A DNA stretch of 64,000 bases from Candidatus Binataceae bacterium (GTDB lineage Bacteria > Desulfobacterota > Binatia > Binatales > Binataceae): positions 1 to 64,000 of the forward strand of contig DATGHL010000027.1 in the NCBI GenBank assembly GCA_035308025.1, read 5' to 3'. Both the position numbers and the translations under genes were made by a program. Every line of letters starts with the position of its first letter. Position 1 is the stretch's first letter. The notes under the pieces are model-generated. The model was not told the DNA's origin. It did not search any database and saw nothing but the letters and a program-made list of their open reading frames with translations. Of this stretch, positions 35,890 to 44,823 are shown piece by piece.

Positions 35890-37188
35890 ATGCCATCGGG
35901 GCTGACATTCAGCGCGCTCGCGAGTAGCGACTATGTACTCTCGAGCGCCGAAAACTTCGTGCTCTATGTGCTGCTCGAGGCGGTCGCCGGGGCCGGCGGC
36001 AGCGGTGCGGGGGCGCGCCTGCCGCTTAATCTCGGCATCGTGCTCGATCGTTCGGGCTCGATGTACGACGAACGGCGCCTCGAATTCGTCACCGAGGCGG
36101 TCAAGTTCCTCTCCGAAAACGTTGCGCCCGAGGACAAAATCGCCGTGGTCGCCTTCGCCGACTCGGCGCGCGTTATCGTTCAACCTGATCAGATTCACGA
36201 CAAATCGGCGGTGCGCCGCGCCCTCGATGAAATCGACATGCTCGAGATCGGCGGCGGCACCCAGATGGCGCTCGGGATGCGCGCAGCGATCGAAGAAGTC
36301 AAAAAGAATTTTGCCCCCAACCGGCTCAATCGCGTGCTGGTCCTCACCGACGGGCAGACCTACGAGGAGACCGCCTGTATCGACCTGGCCAACCAGAATC
36401 GCGAGCAGATTTCCTTCTCCGCGATGGGCGTCGGGGTCGAGTTCAACGAAAAACTGCTGATGCGGATTGCGCAGGATTCCCACGGCAAGTATCACTTTAT
36501 CGGGGACGCCGCAGAGATCCCGGGCATCTTCGAGGACGAGTTGCAGGGACTGCGCGCGGTCAGCATCCGCAACGGCAAAATCGATCTGATGCTGGCCCAA
36601 GGCGTGCAGATTCGCGAGGCCTTCCGCGCCAGTCCGGAAATCTACGCGCTCGGCGCGCCGCTAGTTGACGAACGCAAAGTTGCCTACGAGATTGGCGACC
36701 TGGAGGCGGGAACGCCGGGCTCAGCGCTGCTGACCCTCGTTCTGCCGCCGCGGCGGCCCGGGCCGGTGCGCATCGCCCAATCAACCTTTCATTACGAGCT
36801 GCCCGGCGCCGGCGCGGGCGAAACCAGCCTGGACGTGACGGTCGAGTACACGCTCGATCGCACACTGACCAGCAAGCGCAACGGTCGCGTCATGAACCTG
36901 GTGGATCAGGTCTCGATCGCCAAGCTGCAGGCGCGCGCCGAGGAAGAGTTGAAACTCGGCAATGTCGATCGCGCAACGCGGCTGTTGGGCAATGCCATCC
37001 AGGGCACGCAGCGTCTCGGCAATGTCAAGGCGACTCAGGCGCTCGCGGGTCTGATGGATCAGGTCAAGAAGACGCAAACGCTTCAGGGCAAAGCCGCCAA
37101 GACCACGCTGTTGCAGGCGCAGGCGGTCGTCAGAAAAACTCAGATGCTCGATCCGGAGGCGTTGAAAGCGTTGCAAAAGGACGAATAG
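35890..37188 (+). CDS. VWA domain protein with threonine-rich tail
   Basis: 432 residues. A von Willebrand A domain (about 45-215) has an intact metal site: LDRSGSMYD (DxSxS), GGGTQMALGM and VLTDGQ. A beta-rich domain and a helical region follow. The last 40 residues contain three K-T-x-x-L motifs (KTQTL at 394, KTTLL at 404, KTQML at 416), plausible phospho-threonine sites for the FHA proteins next door. VWA, Ser/Thr kinase and PP2C genes together recall the TerY-P triad known from tellurite/stress clusters, but no Ter proteins are seen. First gene of the island. Confidence 0.9.
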   Translation: MPSGLTFSALASSDYVLSSAENFVLYVLLEAVAGAGGSGAGARLPLNLGIVLDRSGSMYDERRLEFVTEAVKFLSENVAPEDKIAVVAFADSARVIVQPDQIHDKSAVRRALDEIDMLEIGGGTQMALGMRAAIEEVKKNFAPNRLNRVLVLTDGQTYEETACIDLANQNREQISFSAMGVGVEFNEKLLMRIAQDSHGKYHFIGDAAEIPGIFEDELQGLRAVSIRNGKIDLMLAQGVQIREAFRASPEIYALGAPLVDERKVAYEIGDLEAGTPGSALLTLVLPPRRPGPVRIAQSTFHYELPGAGAGETSLDVTVEYTLDRTLTSKRNGRVMNLVDQVSIAKLQARAEEELKLGNVDRATRLLGNAIQGTQRLGNVKATQALAGLMDQVKKTQTLQGKAAKTTLLQAQAVVRKTQMLDPEALKALQKDE

Positions 37189-37261
37189 CTGTGCCATCTG
37201 GTTGCGGCGCGCGGCGGGAATAGACCTGCCAGTAGGCGGGTATGAGAGGTGTGGAAAGAAC

Positions 37262-37891
37262 ATGATCAAATGCGGTGAGTGCGGCTACGAGAACATGGAC
37301 GGTCTGGACTACTGCGACGGCTGCGGGGCCAAGCTCGGCGCGGCGGCGGCAACACCCTCGCCCTCGGCCAACGGCGGCGAGGGGCCCTCGGCGCTTGCCG
37401 AAGCGCCAGTAGTGCCGCCCGTTAGCGAACCTGCACTGGCCGCGTCGGAGCCCGCGGCGACAGCCCCCGAAGCTACTACGCCATCAAAAGCGCCGACCGG
37501 CGAGATGACGGCCCCCAGTCCCACCCCCGCAGCGGCTGCCGCGCCCGCGCCCTTCAAGGCCAAACTCTCGATCACCCGCGGCGGCCGGCGGAATCAGGAA
37601 TTCGAGCTCGAAACCGGCAATAATCTGGTCGGACGCTGGGATCCGGAGACCGGATCGTTCCCGGAAGTCGATCTCGACGCCGACGACACCGAGGCCAAAA
37701 TTTCGCGCAAGCACGCGCTGATCCGGCTCGACGGCGGCAAGATCACAATCGAAGATATCGGCAGTCTCAACGGCACGTATGTTAACCGCCAGCCGCGACT
37801 GCAGCCGGGTAATCCAACCGAACTCAAAGATGGCGACGAAGTAATTATCGGCAAGACGTTCCTGAAACTGACGATCAGTCCGATTTCTTAG
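37262..37891 (+). CDS. Zinc-ribbon and FHA domain protein
   Basis: 209 residues. An N-terminal double-CxxC zinc ribbon (Cys4, Cys7, Cys18, Cys21), an Ala/Pro-rich linker to about residue 100, then an FHA domain with NLVGR, ISRKHALI and SLNGTYVN, which binds phospho-threonine. Upstream is the VWA gene (73 bases), downstream a kinase-FHA gene. The zinc ribbon has the same spacing as that of the PP2C fusion two genes later. Confidence 0.92.
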   Translation: MIKCGECGYENMDGLDYCDGCGAKLGAAAATPSPSANGGEGPSALAEAPVVPPVSEPALAASEPAATAPEATTPSKAPTGEMTAPSPTPAAAAAPAPFKAKLSITRGGRRNQEFELETGNNLVGRWDPETGSFPEVDLDADDTEAKISRKHALIRLDGGKITIEDIGSLNGTYVNRQPRLQPGNPTELKDGDEVIIGKTFLKLTISPIS

Positions 37892-37957
37892 AGCACCGCG
37901 TTCGGCTGATCGCGATTCGACGCAATGGGCTCGCGCCGTGAACAGTGTACAGCCGCG

Positions 37958-39679
37958 ATGAAGCCCGGTGAGCCGCTGCCGTCCAATCATCTGCTCGACG
38001 GCCGCTATCGCATCCACAAAATTCTTGGTCAGGGCGGAATGGGGCGAGTCTATCTCGCCAACGACACGCGGCTGGCCAATCGTCCGGTTGCAGCCAAGGA
38101 GATGGTGCTGGGCGACGGTATAGCCGAGAAAAAAGCGATCGACGATTTCAAACGCGAGGCCAGCGTACTCGCGACGGTGTCGCATCCGAGTATCCCGCAG
38201 GTGATCGATTTTTTCACTGAAGGCGGACGTCACTACCTGGTGATGGAGTACGTCGCGGGGGGGGATTTGCAGCATCGGCTCGACGCTTTAGGACCGCGGG
38301 CGCGGATTCCGGAGGCGCAGGTCACCGGCTGGGCGCGCGAGATTCTCGAGGTCCTATACTTCCTGCACAGTCAGAAGCCGCCGCTGGTGTACCGCGATCT
38401 GAAGCCGGGCAATATCATGATAGATCAGCGGGGTCATGCGATGCTGATCGATTTTGGGATCGCGCGGTTTTTGCCGCCGGGCGGACACGGTACGCAGATC
38501 GGATCGGTAGGCTACGCGCCACCCGAACAGTACCTAGGTAAGATGGAGCCGCGCTCGGACCTCTACGGCCTAGCGGCGACCATGCATCATCTGTTGACCG
38601 GTCGCGATCCGCAGCTTGAGCCGCCCTTCAGCTTCCCGCCGGTACGCGAGCTCGCTCCGGAGGTCTCCGAGGCGACGGCGGCGGTGGTGATGCGGGCGCT
38701 CGACCAAAATATCGAAAAGCGGCCGCGTTCGGCGCAGGAGATGCGCGATTTGCTTCCGGCGACGGCGGCGGGCAAACCCGCGTCCGCCAGCATTGGCGTC
38801 GCAGACGGCAATGGCCGGGGCGGCGCGCAGATGGCCACGATCGTGCTCGATCGGCCGCAGGCGGCGGCGCGCGCCGCGACCCCGCGCTCACTCGTGATGC
38901 CGGCGGCCAAGCCCAAAACGGCGCGGGGTGATACGCAACGGAGCCTGAATCTGCCGGTCAAGAATATGTCGGTCAGTAATCCGCCGGCCGGGCTGACGCC
39001 GGCACGGTCGGGCGCGTCGGCCACCGCGAAGACTCGAGACTTAGGGCTGAAGGCGCAAGCGCCGCAGATCGTCAAACCCGCATCCGCGAACAAGCCGCAA
39101 TCGCCGCGAGTCGTCAAAGCTGCTGCTGTATCGAGCAGGGCGAAGACGCCGGCGCGGCTGACGCCGCCGGACCTTCGTGTGGGTGTGCCTGTGCCTGTCC
39201 CGGCGCGGGCGGCGCTCGGGTCAACGATTGTGGCGACGGTGGAAGCCGGCGCTGCGCCAACGCGCATCGGCAATGGCGGGTCGCGAAATGCGATCGAACT
39301 GGAGCCGGGGAGCGTGGCGGCTGGGGCTTGGCTCGCGACAAGCGGCGACGCGATCCGTTTTAGTCTGACCGGAAGCCGGGTGGTGATCGGGCGCAACGTG
39401 AGCGGCCTCGCCGGCTCTGCGAGCAACGGGAGGCGCGGCGCTGATTATGACGACGTCGATGTCGACCTGTCGCGGCTGCCGCGCGGCGGCGATCGCGTCT
39501 CGCATCGCCACGCCGAGATTATCCGGCAGGGCGCCGATTATTTCATTCGCGATCTGGGCAGCCTCAACGGCACCTACGTGGCTGGGCGGGGACGGCTCGG
39601 GCGCGATCAGCTTTACAAGCTGCGCGATCGTGACGAAATTGTGCTGGGCGGCGCCAAGCTCGAGTTCAGGAAGAGCTGA
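37958..39679 (+). CDS. Ser/Thr protein kinase with C-terminal FHA domain
   Basis: 573 residues from the ATG at 37958; ATG 37925 is also in frame. The kinase domain (about 15-275) has P-loop LGQGGMGRVYLA, Lys47 in AAKEM, catalytic YRDLKPGN (Asp147, Asn152; Tyr in place of His) and DFG (165-167). All residues for catalysis are present. A long basic, Ala/Pro/Thr-rich linker contains TQRSL and similar sites. The C-terminal FHA domain (about 455-573) has VVIGR, SHRHAEI and SLNGTYV. No membrane helix: a cytoplasmic kinase that may bind its own phosphorylated linker. Confidence 0.93.
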   Translation: MKPGEPLPSNHLLDGRYRIHKILGQGGMGRVYLANDTRLANRPVAAKEMVLGDGIAEKKAIDDFKREASVLATVSHPSIPQVIDFFTEGGRHYLVMEYVAGGDLQHRLDALGPRARIPEAQVTGWAREILEVLYFLHSQKPPLVYRDLKPGNIMIDQRGHAMLIDFGIARFLPPGGHGTQIGSVGYAPPEQYLGKMEPRSDLYGLAATMHHLLTGRDPQLEPPFSFPPVRELAPEVSEATAAVVMRALDQNIEKRPRSAQEMRDLLPATAAGKPASASIGVADGNGRGGAQMATIVLDRPQAAARAATPRSLVMPAAKPKTARGDTQRSLNLPVKNMSVSNPPAGLTPARSGASATAKTRDLGLKAQAPQIVKPASANKPQSPRVVKAAAVSSRAKTPARLTPPDLRVGVPVPVPARAALGSTIVATVEAGAAPTRIGNGGSRNAIELEPGSVAAGAWLATSGDAIRFSLTGSRVVIGRNVSGLAGSASNGRRGADYDDVDVDLSRLPRGGDRVSHRHAEIIRQGADYFIRDLGSLNGTYVAGRGRLGRDQLYKLRDRDEIVLGGAKLEFRKS

Positions 39680-39696
39680 GGAGACGGGCAGGAAAA

Positions 39697-41784
39697 ATGA
39701 TAATCTGTCCGCAATGCGGTGAGGAGTCGGCAGAGGGGACAAAATTCTGCGAGCGCTGCGGGCAGGGTCTCGCGGCCACCGTCGCGCGTCCGCCGACGCC
39801 CAAAATCGCGCCGCTGGCGGCCGGCACGGAGCTCCTCCATGGCTATCGGATCGTCAAGCTGATCAGCCAAAGCTCGCAGGAGAATCGCTACAAGGCGGAG
39901 CGTGCGGGCGCGCATGGCCGCGAGATTTTTCAACTGCGCGAGCAGCTCGGCGCGGTCAGTGAAGCGCTCACTGAGGAAGTTTCGAGTCATGAAGGGGCTG
40001 GGTCGGAAATTCAGGTGGAGCAGGATCCGGCGGGGCCGCGGGCGAAGACCGCCGATCTGAAGCTCCGTCCGCGCGCGTCCGCGGCGAACGGGAGCGGCGC
40101 GGCGGCGCCGGCGACGATCATGCCTGGCGCCGCCACGCCAACCGCCATCACGCCGGCGCCCGCGACAAATGCTGCGGCCGCGGTCGGCGGCGCGCAAGAA
40201 GAATATTCCGGCCACGACTCGACGGTCGAAGTTATCGACGCCGCGAATGCGATTGCAACGCGGGCCGTCGAACCTGCTCCGGCTGTGGTCGCCGCGCCGG
40301 ATCTGGCTACGGCGCCGGATACGATTGCGGATACGGTCGAGGCGTCGCCGCAAGCGCAGCGCCCGCAACATATCGAGAGCCATACTGAAGACCTGGGCGA
40401 GACCTTCGGGCGGGTCCGCGCGCTCTCACTGACGCTGAACCATCCGGCGATCTACCGGGCGACTGACGGCTTCGCGGAGAGTGGAAGAGTCTATCTCGCC
40501 TATCCGGACGAGCAGCTCACGCCGCTGGCGAATCGTGCGGGCGGATTGCGGCTGACGGAGAACGAGGCGCTGAGCGTGGCGATCCAGCTCTGCCAGGCGG
40601 TGGCGTTTATTCATCGGCGCGGGCTGAGGGTCAACGACCTTTGCCCGGAAGCGATCGCGCTTAGCGCCGGCGGACGGGTCAAGCTGCTCGGACTCGATTA
40701 CGTGAGCAACGACAACGAACTGCAGAGTGCGCCGATTTTCAACGACGGCTATACGGCGCCGGAAATCTATCGCGGCAAGAAGGCCGACAAGCGCGCCGAC
40801 GTGTTTGCGATCGGCGCGGTGCTTTACACCTGTTTGACCGGCGAGCGGTTGGAAGCGGAGAGCTGGCGCGAGGAGGCCGGGGAGGTGCGCTTTTACCCGC
40901 CGCACGTGGTGACGCCGGCGCTCGAGAGTGTCGTGCGCCGCGCGCTCAGCTTCGATCCACAGACGCGCTGGGCGAGCGTCGAGGCGCTCAAGGCCGAGCT
41001 GGTGAAGCTGGCGGGCGTGGTCGAAGTCCGCGCGGCGGCGCTGACGGACGTTGGCAAAGTGCGGGAACTTAACGAAGACGCGGTGCTGACCGCGGAATAT
41101 CGGCGGGACTCGCAGATCGAGCCGGCGACCAGCCTGCTCTACGTAATCGCGGACGGGATGGGCGGCGCGGAGGCCGGCGAAATCGCCAGCGCGATCGCCG
41201 TCGGGACGGTACGGGAATTCGTTGAAGCGCGCCTGGGCAGCTTCGGGGTGACCGAACTCGGCAGCTTGATCGAGCAGGCGCTCGAAGAGGCGAATCGGAA
41301 GATCCTGGAATACCAGAGGGTTCATGTGGAGGCGCGCGGGATGGGCTCGACCGGGGTCGGCCTGGTGATCGTCCCGCCCGACGCGGCGATGGCGTGGGTG
41401 GGCGATAGCCGCGCCTATCTGAGCGAACCGTCGGGTCTGCGCCAGCTCAGCAAGGATCATTCCCTGGTGCAGCGATTGATCGAAATCGGTCAGATCACGG
41501 CCGTCGAGGCGCGCACTCACGAGCACAAGAACGTGATCACGCGTTCGCTGGGGGCGCGGCCGAACGGACCGGCGGGGGTGGAAACGGTCGCCTTTCGGCT
41601 CAAGCGGGAGGATCGGCTGATTCTGTGCAGCGACGGGTTGACGGTGCACGTGACGGATGCGCAAATTCAGGAGATTGTGCGGCGTCATCAGGAGCCGGCG
41701 GCGGCGGCGCGCGAGCTAATCGCCGCGGCGCTGGCGGGCGGCGGCACGGACAATATCTCCGTGATCGCGATTTTCGCGGGCTAG
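39697..41784 (+). CDS. Zinc-ribbon, pseudokinase and PP2C phosphatase fusion
   Basis: 695 residues. Zinc ribbon with Cys4, 7, 18 and 21; then the start of a kinase N-lobe (HGYRIVKLIS, 49-57) interrupted by a ~150-residue Ala/Pro-rich insert; then the rest of a kinase-like domain (about 232-440). Its catalytic loop reads VNDLCPEA (Lys to Cys316, Asn to Ala319) and the DFG position reads GLD (332-334), while APE is kept: a pseudokinase. The PP2C domain (444-695) is complete, with NED (459-461), DGMGG (Asp487), VGDSRAYL, CSDG (Asp646) and GGTDNIS (Asp685). Likely the phosphatase opposing the two kinases. Confidence 0.93.
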   Translation: MIICPQCGEESAEGTKFCERCGQGLAATVARPPTPKIAPLAAGTELLHGYRIVKLISQSSQENRYKAERAGAHGREIFQLREQLGAVSEALTEEVSSHEGAGSEIQVEQDPAGPRAKTADLKLRPRASAANGSGAAAPATIMPGAATPTAITPAPATNAAAAVGGAQEEYSGHDSTVEVIDAANAIATRAVEPAPAVVAAPDLATAPDTIADTVEASPQAQRPQHIESHTEDLGETFGRVRALSLTLNHPAIYRATDGFAESGRVYLAYPDEQLTPLANRAGGLRLTENEALSVAIQLCQAVAFIHRRGLRVNDLCPEAIALSAGGRVKLLGLDYVSNDNELQSAPIFNDGYTAPEIYRGKKADKRADVFAIGAVLYTCLTGERLEAESWREEAGEVRFYPPHVVTPALESVVRRALSFDPQTRWASVEALKAELVKLAGVVEVRAAALTDVGKVRELNEDAVLTAEYRRDSQIEPATSLLYVIADGMGGAEAGEIASAIAVGTVREFVEARLGSFGVTELGSLIEQALEEANRKILEYQRVHVEARGMGSTGVGLVIVPPDAAMAWVGDSRAYLSEPSGLRQLSKDHSLVQRLIEIGQITAVEARTHEHKNVITRSLGARPNGPAGVETVAFRLKREDRLILCSDGLTVHVTDAQIQEIVRRHQEPAAAARELIAAALAGGGTDNISVIAIFAG

Positions 41785-41786
41785 CG

Positions 41787-44204
41787 ATGCCGGATTCGCC
41801 TAAACCGCCGGAGAGTGCGGCGCTGCCCGGCCCGTTGACGGCGGGAACGCTGCTGCAACGGCGCTACCTGGTCGATCGGCTGCTGGGCGGCGGCGGCATG
41901 GGGATGGTCTATCTGGCGCGCGACCAGCGGCTCTCGAACCGGCTCTGCGCGATCAAGGAGATGGTCGATCACTTTATCGATCCGCAGCAGCGGATCGAGG
42001 CCAACGAATATTTCGCGCGCGAGGCCGATACGCTGGCGCAGCTCAAGCATCCGGCGATTCCGGCGGTGAGCGATCGCTTCGACCATCTGAATCGCCACTA
42101 CCTGGTGATGGAGTACGTCGAGGGGCGCAACCTTGAAGAAGAGCTGGCGGTGCGGGGCGGCCCGCTGCCCGAGGGTCTGATCCTGGATATCGCGCGGCAG
42201 CTCTGCGAGGTGCTGGGCTATCTGCACGGACTGCATCCGCCGGTGATCTATCGCGACATGAAGCCGTCGAACGTGATGCTGACGGCCGAGGGGCGGGCGG
42301 TGCTGGTGGATTTCGGGATCGCGCGGCTGTTCAAGGCGCAGGGCAAGGGGACGATGATCGGGACGCTGGGCTTTGCGCCGCCGGAGCAGTACCAGGGGGT
42401 GGCGGATCCGCGCAGCGATATCTACTCGCTGGGCGCGACGCTGCACTACGTCCTGACCGGGCGCGATCCGGAGAAGTTTCCGCCGTTCAGCTTTCCGCCG
42501 GTGCGCGAGCTGCGGCCGGACGCGGCGCGGAACCTGGCTGGCGCGATCGACCACGCGCTGGCGTATGAGATGAGCAGGCGGCCCGCCACGATTTTGGAAT
42601 TTCGCGACATGCTGCTCTACGGACGGGGCCTGGAGGCCGCGGCCGCGCAGGCGAGCGCGAAGAGCGGGACGGCCGACCTGAGCTTTCCCGCGCCGCCGCT
42701 GGAGACGGAGGCGATCGCCTATCAGCCGCGGCGGCGACGCAGCCGGCGGCGCTCGCTCGCGGTGTTTGCAGTCTTCGCGCTTTTGCTTGGCGCGCTGGCT
42801 TTCGGCGCGACCTATGTTTACCAAGATCCGCAAATGCAGGCGCGGCTGGGCCTCACGCCGTTGATCAATCAACTGCCGTGGAAGCACGCCGAACTGCTGG
42901 CCGCCGCGCGGGCTAATCCGCTGGAGTTCGAGCAGATGACGCTGGCGCTCTCAACCCGCGCGGGAACTCCGCTGGGCGCGCCGCGCGCGAATTTCACCGA
43001 TGTCGAGCTGATCACGAACCCGTATTTGAAGTGGCAGGCGTCGTTTAAGAACGGGCTGGCGGGACTGGACAGTCAGAGCAGCAAAGTCGAGGCGCGCTTT
43101 TACGATCCGAGCGGAACGCAGATTACCTCGAGCTCTTCTGATGAACGCTTTGTCGGCCCGATGCAGGAGACCGTGGACCTGGGCGGCGTGGCGCTGGTGC
43201 CGAATACGGGCGCGATCAAGGGCGGCGATTATCGGATTGCGCTGTATGACGCCGACGACAAATTGCTTGGCGAGCAGCGCTTTACGGTCAGCGAAGATCT
43301 CGCGGCCAAGGCGGCCGCGCTGCGGGCGAAGGCGGAGGCGCATACGGCGGCGGCCACGCGCGACGAGGAGAGCCGGCGCCTCGCGCTGCTGCAGGCGCGG
43401 ATGCGCCAGCCGTTGCAGCTTGAAAGTATCGAATTTCTCAACACCACCAAGGACGGCACCGCGCTGTCGGCGCCGTCGAACGTCTTCACGGTGTCGAAAG
43501 TGCTGTTCGTGGGCTGGCGCACGGCGTTTCAAAATCGGCTGTACGGACTCAACGAGGGTCAGTACAAGGTGGATGCGGCGTACCTGGCCCCGGACGGCAG
43601 CACGCTGGGCAGCGTCGACGACATCCAGGCGGTCGCGCGCGATCAGTCACGCGTGGTCTTCAGCGGGCGGGTCGGCAATGCGGCGGGCGGGGCTTTTTTG
43701 CCCGGCCGCTACACGGTGAATTTCTATCTGAACAACCATCTGTTCGCGCAGCGGTCGTTTCGGATCGAGGCCGACACGGCGAGCGCGCCTTATGGGGGCG
43801 GGGGAAGCTACGGCGGCAGCGCAGGCTATGGCGCCGGTGGGGGCGGAAGTTACGGCGGCGGCGGAAGTTATGGAGGCGGGGGCGGCGGCGGCGCGCCCGG
43901 TTCCGGCGTGCCGAGCGTGGCGAGCGGCTCGATCCAGGGGATTGGCGGTAACCGCAGCGCGGGCCTCGAGCTGCGTTTGCGGCCGCAGCCCAACGGCTTC
44001 CTGCATGGCGATTTGGTGGTGAATCTGGCGGGCTATGGCACGACCCCGTTGCAGGGCTTTGTGCGCGGCGATCAACTGGTTTTTACCGTGCCCTACGGGG
44101 CCGAAACCTTTGACTTCACCGGCACGCTGCTGGGTGATTCGATGACGGGAACTTTCGACTCGGCCTCGGGCGAACACGGGACCTGGTCGGCGCGGAGCAA
44201 CTAG
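41787..44204 (+). CDS. Transmembrane Ser/Thr protein kinase with exported C-terminal domains
   Basis: 805 residues, ATG two bases after the PP2C stop. Cytoplasmic kinase domain (about 26-280): GGGGMGMVYLA, Lys57, YRDMKPSN (Asp157, Asn162), DFG (175-177). A run of arginines (315-322) precedes one membrane helix (323-345). Outside are two similar beta-rich domains (about 385-490 and 550-690), a Gly/Tyr/Ser-rich linker (about 700-735) and a final beta domain ending GTWSARSN. Kinase core closely resembles that of the kinase-FHA protein (shared PPFSFPPVREL). A receptor-type kinase sensing an envelope signal is the likely role. Confidence 0.93.
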   Translation: MPDSPKPPESAALPGPLTAGTLLQRRYLVDRLLGGGGMGMVYLARDQRLSNRLCAIKEMVDHFIDPQQRIEANEYFAREADTLAQLKHPAIPAVSDRFDHLNRHYLVMEYVEGRNLEEELAVRGGPLPEGLILDIARQLCEVLGYLHGLHPPVIYRDMKPSNVMLTAEGRAVLVDFGIARLFKAQGKGTMIGTLGFAPPEQYQGVADPRSDIYSLGATLHYVLTGRDPEKFPPFSFPPVRELRPDAARNLAGAIDHALAYEMSRRPATILEFRDMLLYGRGLEAAAAQASAKSGTADLSFPAPPLETEAIAYQPRRRRSRRRSLAVFAVFALLLGALAFGATYVYQDPQMQARLGLTPLINQLPWKHAELLAAARANPLEFEQMTLALSTRAGTPLGAPRANFTDVELITNPYLKWQASFKNGLAGLDSQSSKVEARFYDPSGTQITSSSSDERFVGPMQETVDLGGVALVPNTGAIKGGDYRIALYDADDKLLGEQRFTVSEDLAAKAAALRAKAEAHTAAATRDEESRRLALLQARMRQPLQLESIEFLNTTKDGTALSAPSNVFTVSKVLFVGWRTAFQNRLYGLNEGQYKVDAAYLAPDGSTLGSVDDIQAVARDQSRVVFSGRVGNAAGGAFLPGRYTVNFYLNNHLFAQRSFRIEADTASAPYGGGGSYGGSAGYGAGGGGSYGGGGSYGGGGGGGAPGSGVPSVASGSIQGIGGNRSAGLELRLRPQPNGFLHGDLVVNLAGYGTTPLQGFVRGDQLVFTVPYGAETFDFTGTLLGDSMTGTFDSASGEHGTWSARSN

Positions 44205-44223
44205 GGACTTGTGGGAAGCTAAA

Positions 44224-44258
44224 GGATCCGCGATTCTTCGCTACGCTCAGAATGACAC
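44224..44258. repeat. Dispersed intergenic repeat (CTTCGCTACGCTCAG type)
   Basis: GGATCCGCGATTCTTCGCTA followed by CGCTCAGAATGACAC is a variant of a short, partly palindromic repeat often seen between genes in bacterial genomes. A related copy, CTTCGGCTTCGCTCAGGACA, is at 46481-46503. Recognised from memory. Confidence 0.5.
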
Positions 44259-44359
44259 TGCTACTTTTTGTATTATGAACTTTTGTTTTGCCATTCTGCG
44301 ATACGCCGAGGAATGAAATACGCTGAAAGCCAAGTGCTGATAGCGACGAGGCGGGAGAG

Positions 44360-44758
44360 ATGACGGCAAGCGAGCAGAAAGAGCGTGCGCGGCGCTTTCT
44401 CGAAAATTTCAATCACGCCGATGCGGTGGTTTTCGCCGAGCTGATCAGCGAGAATTTCAGCTTCGCGATCATGTCGGGGCTCACCGAATTTCCGCCGATC
44501 GTGGGACGGCAGAACTTCGCCGAGAGCGAGAGCGCGGCGCTCAAGCGGCTCTTTCCCGAGGGGCTGCGGCTCAAGCTCGGGACGATTATCAGCGAAGGTC
44601 CGCACGTCTTTGCGCTGGCGGAAGCTGATACAATCGGGATCAAGGGGCGTCCGTACCGGCAGCGCTACGCCTTTTACCTGCGCTTCGAGGGCGAGCTGAT
44701 CGCGGAGGGGCGCGAGTATAACGATACGAACCTGGTGCGTGAAGTTTTTCTGACCTAG
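44360..44758 (+). CDS. NTF2/SnoaL-like protein
   Basis: 132 residues, with GGGAGAG before the ATG. It has the cone-shaped NTF2-like fold pattern: helix ERARRFLENFNHAD, SENFSF, PPIVGRQNF and terminal strands YRQRYAFYLRFEGELI and EGREYNDT. Proteins of this type bind small hydrophobic ligands or act as isomerases/hydratases. It interrupts the kinase island on the same strand; a functional link is not shown. Confidence 0.8.
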   Translation: MTASEQKERARRFLENFNHADAVVFAELISENFSFAIMSGLTEFPPIVGRQNFAESESAALKRLFPEGLRLKLGTIISEGPHVFALAEADTIGIKGRPYRQRYAFYLRFEGELIAEGREYNDTNLVREVFLT

Positions 44759-44823
44759 GAGTTTCTCGCAAAGACCGGGCGGCGCGTGAACGGCGTCGCG
44801 CGTGAGGCCGTCTGCAAGCAGTT

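Noticed and set aside
40426..41688. A 420-codon frame antisense to the pseudokinase-PP2C gene.
   Set aside because: Shadow of a gene with complete PP2C motifs on the plus strand.
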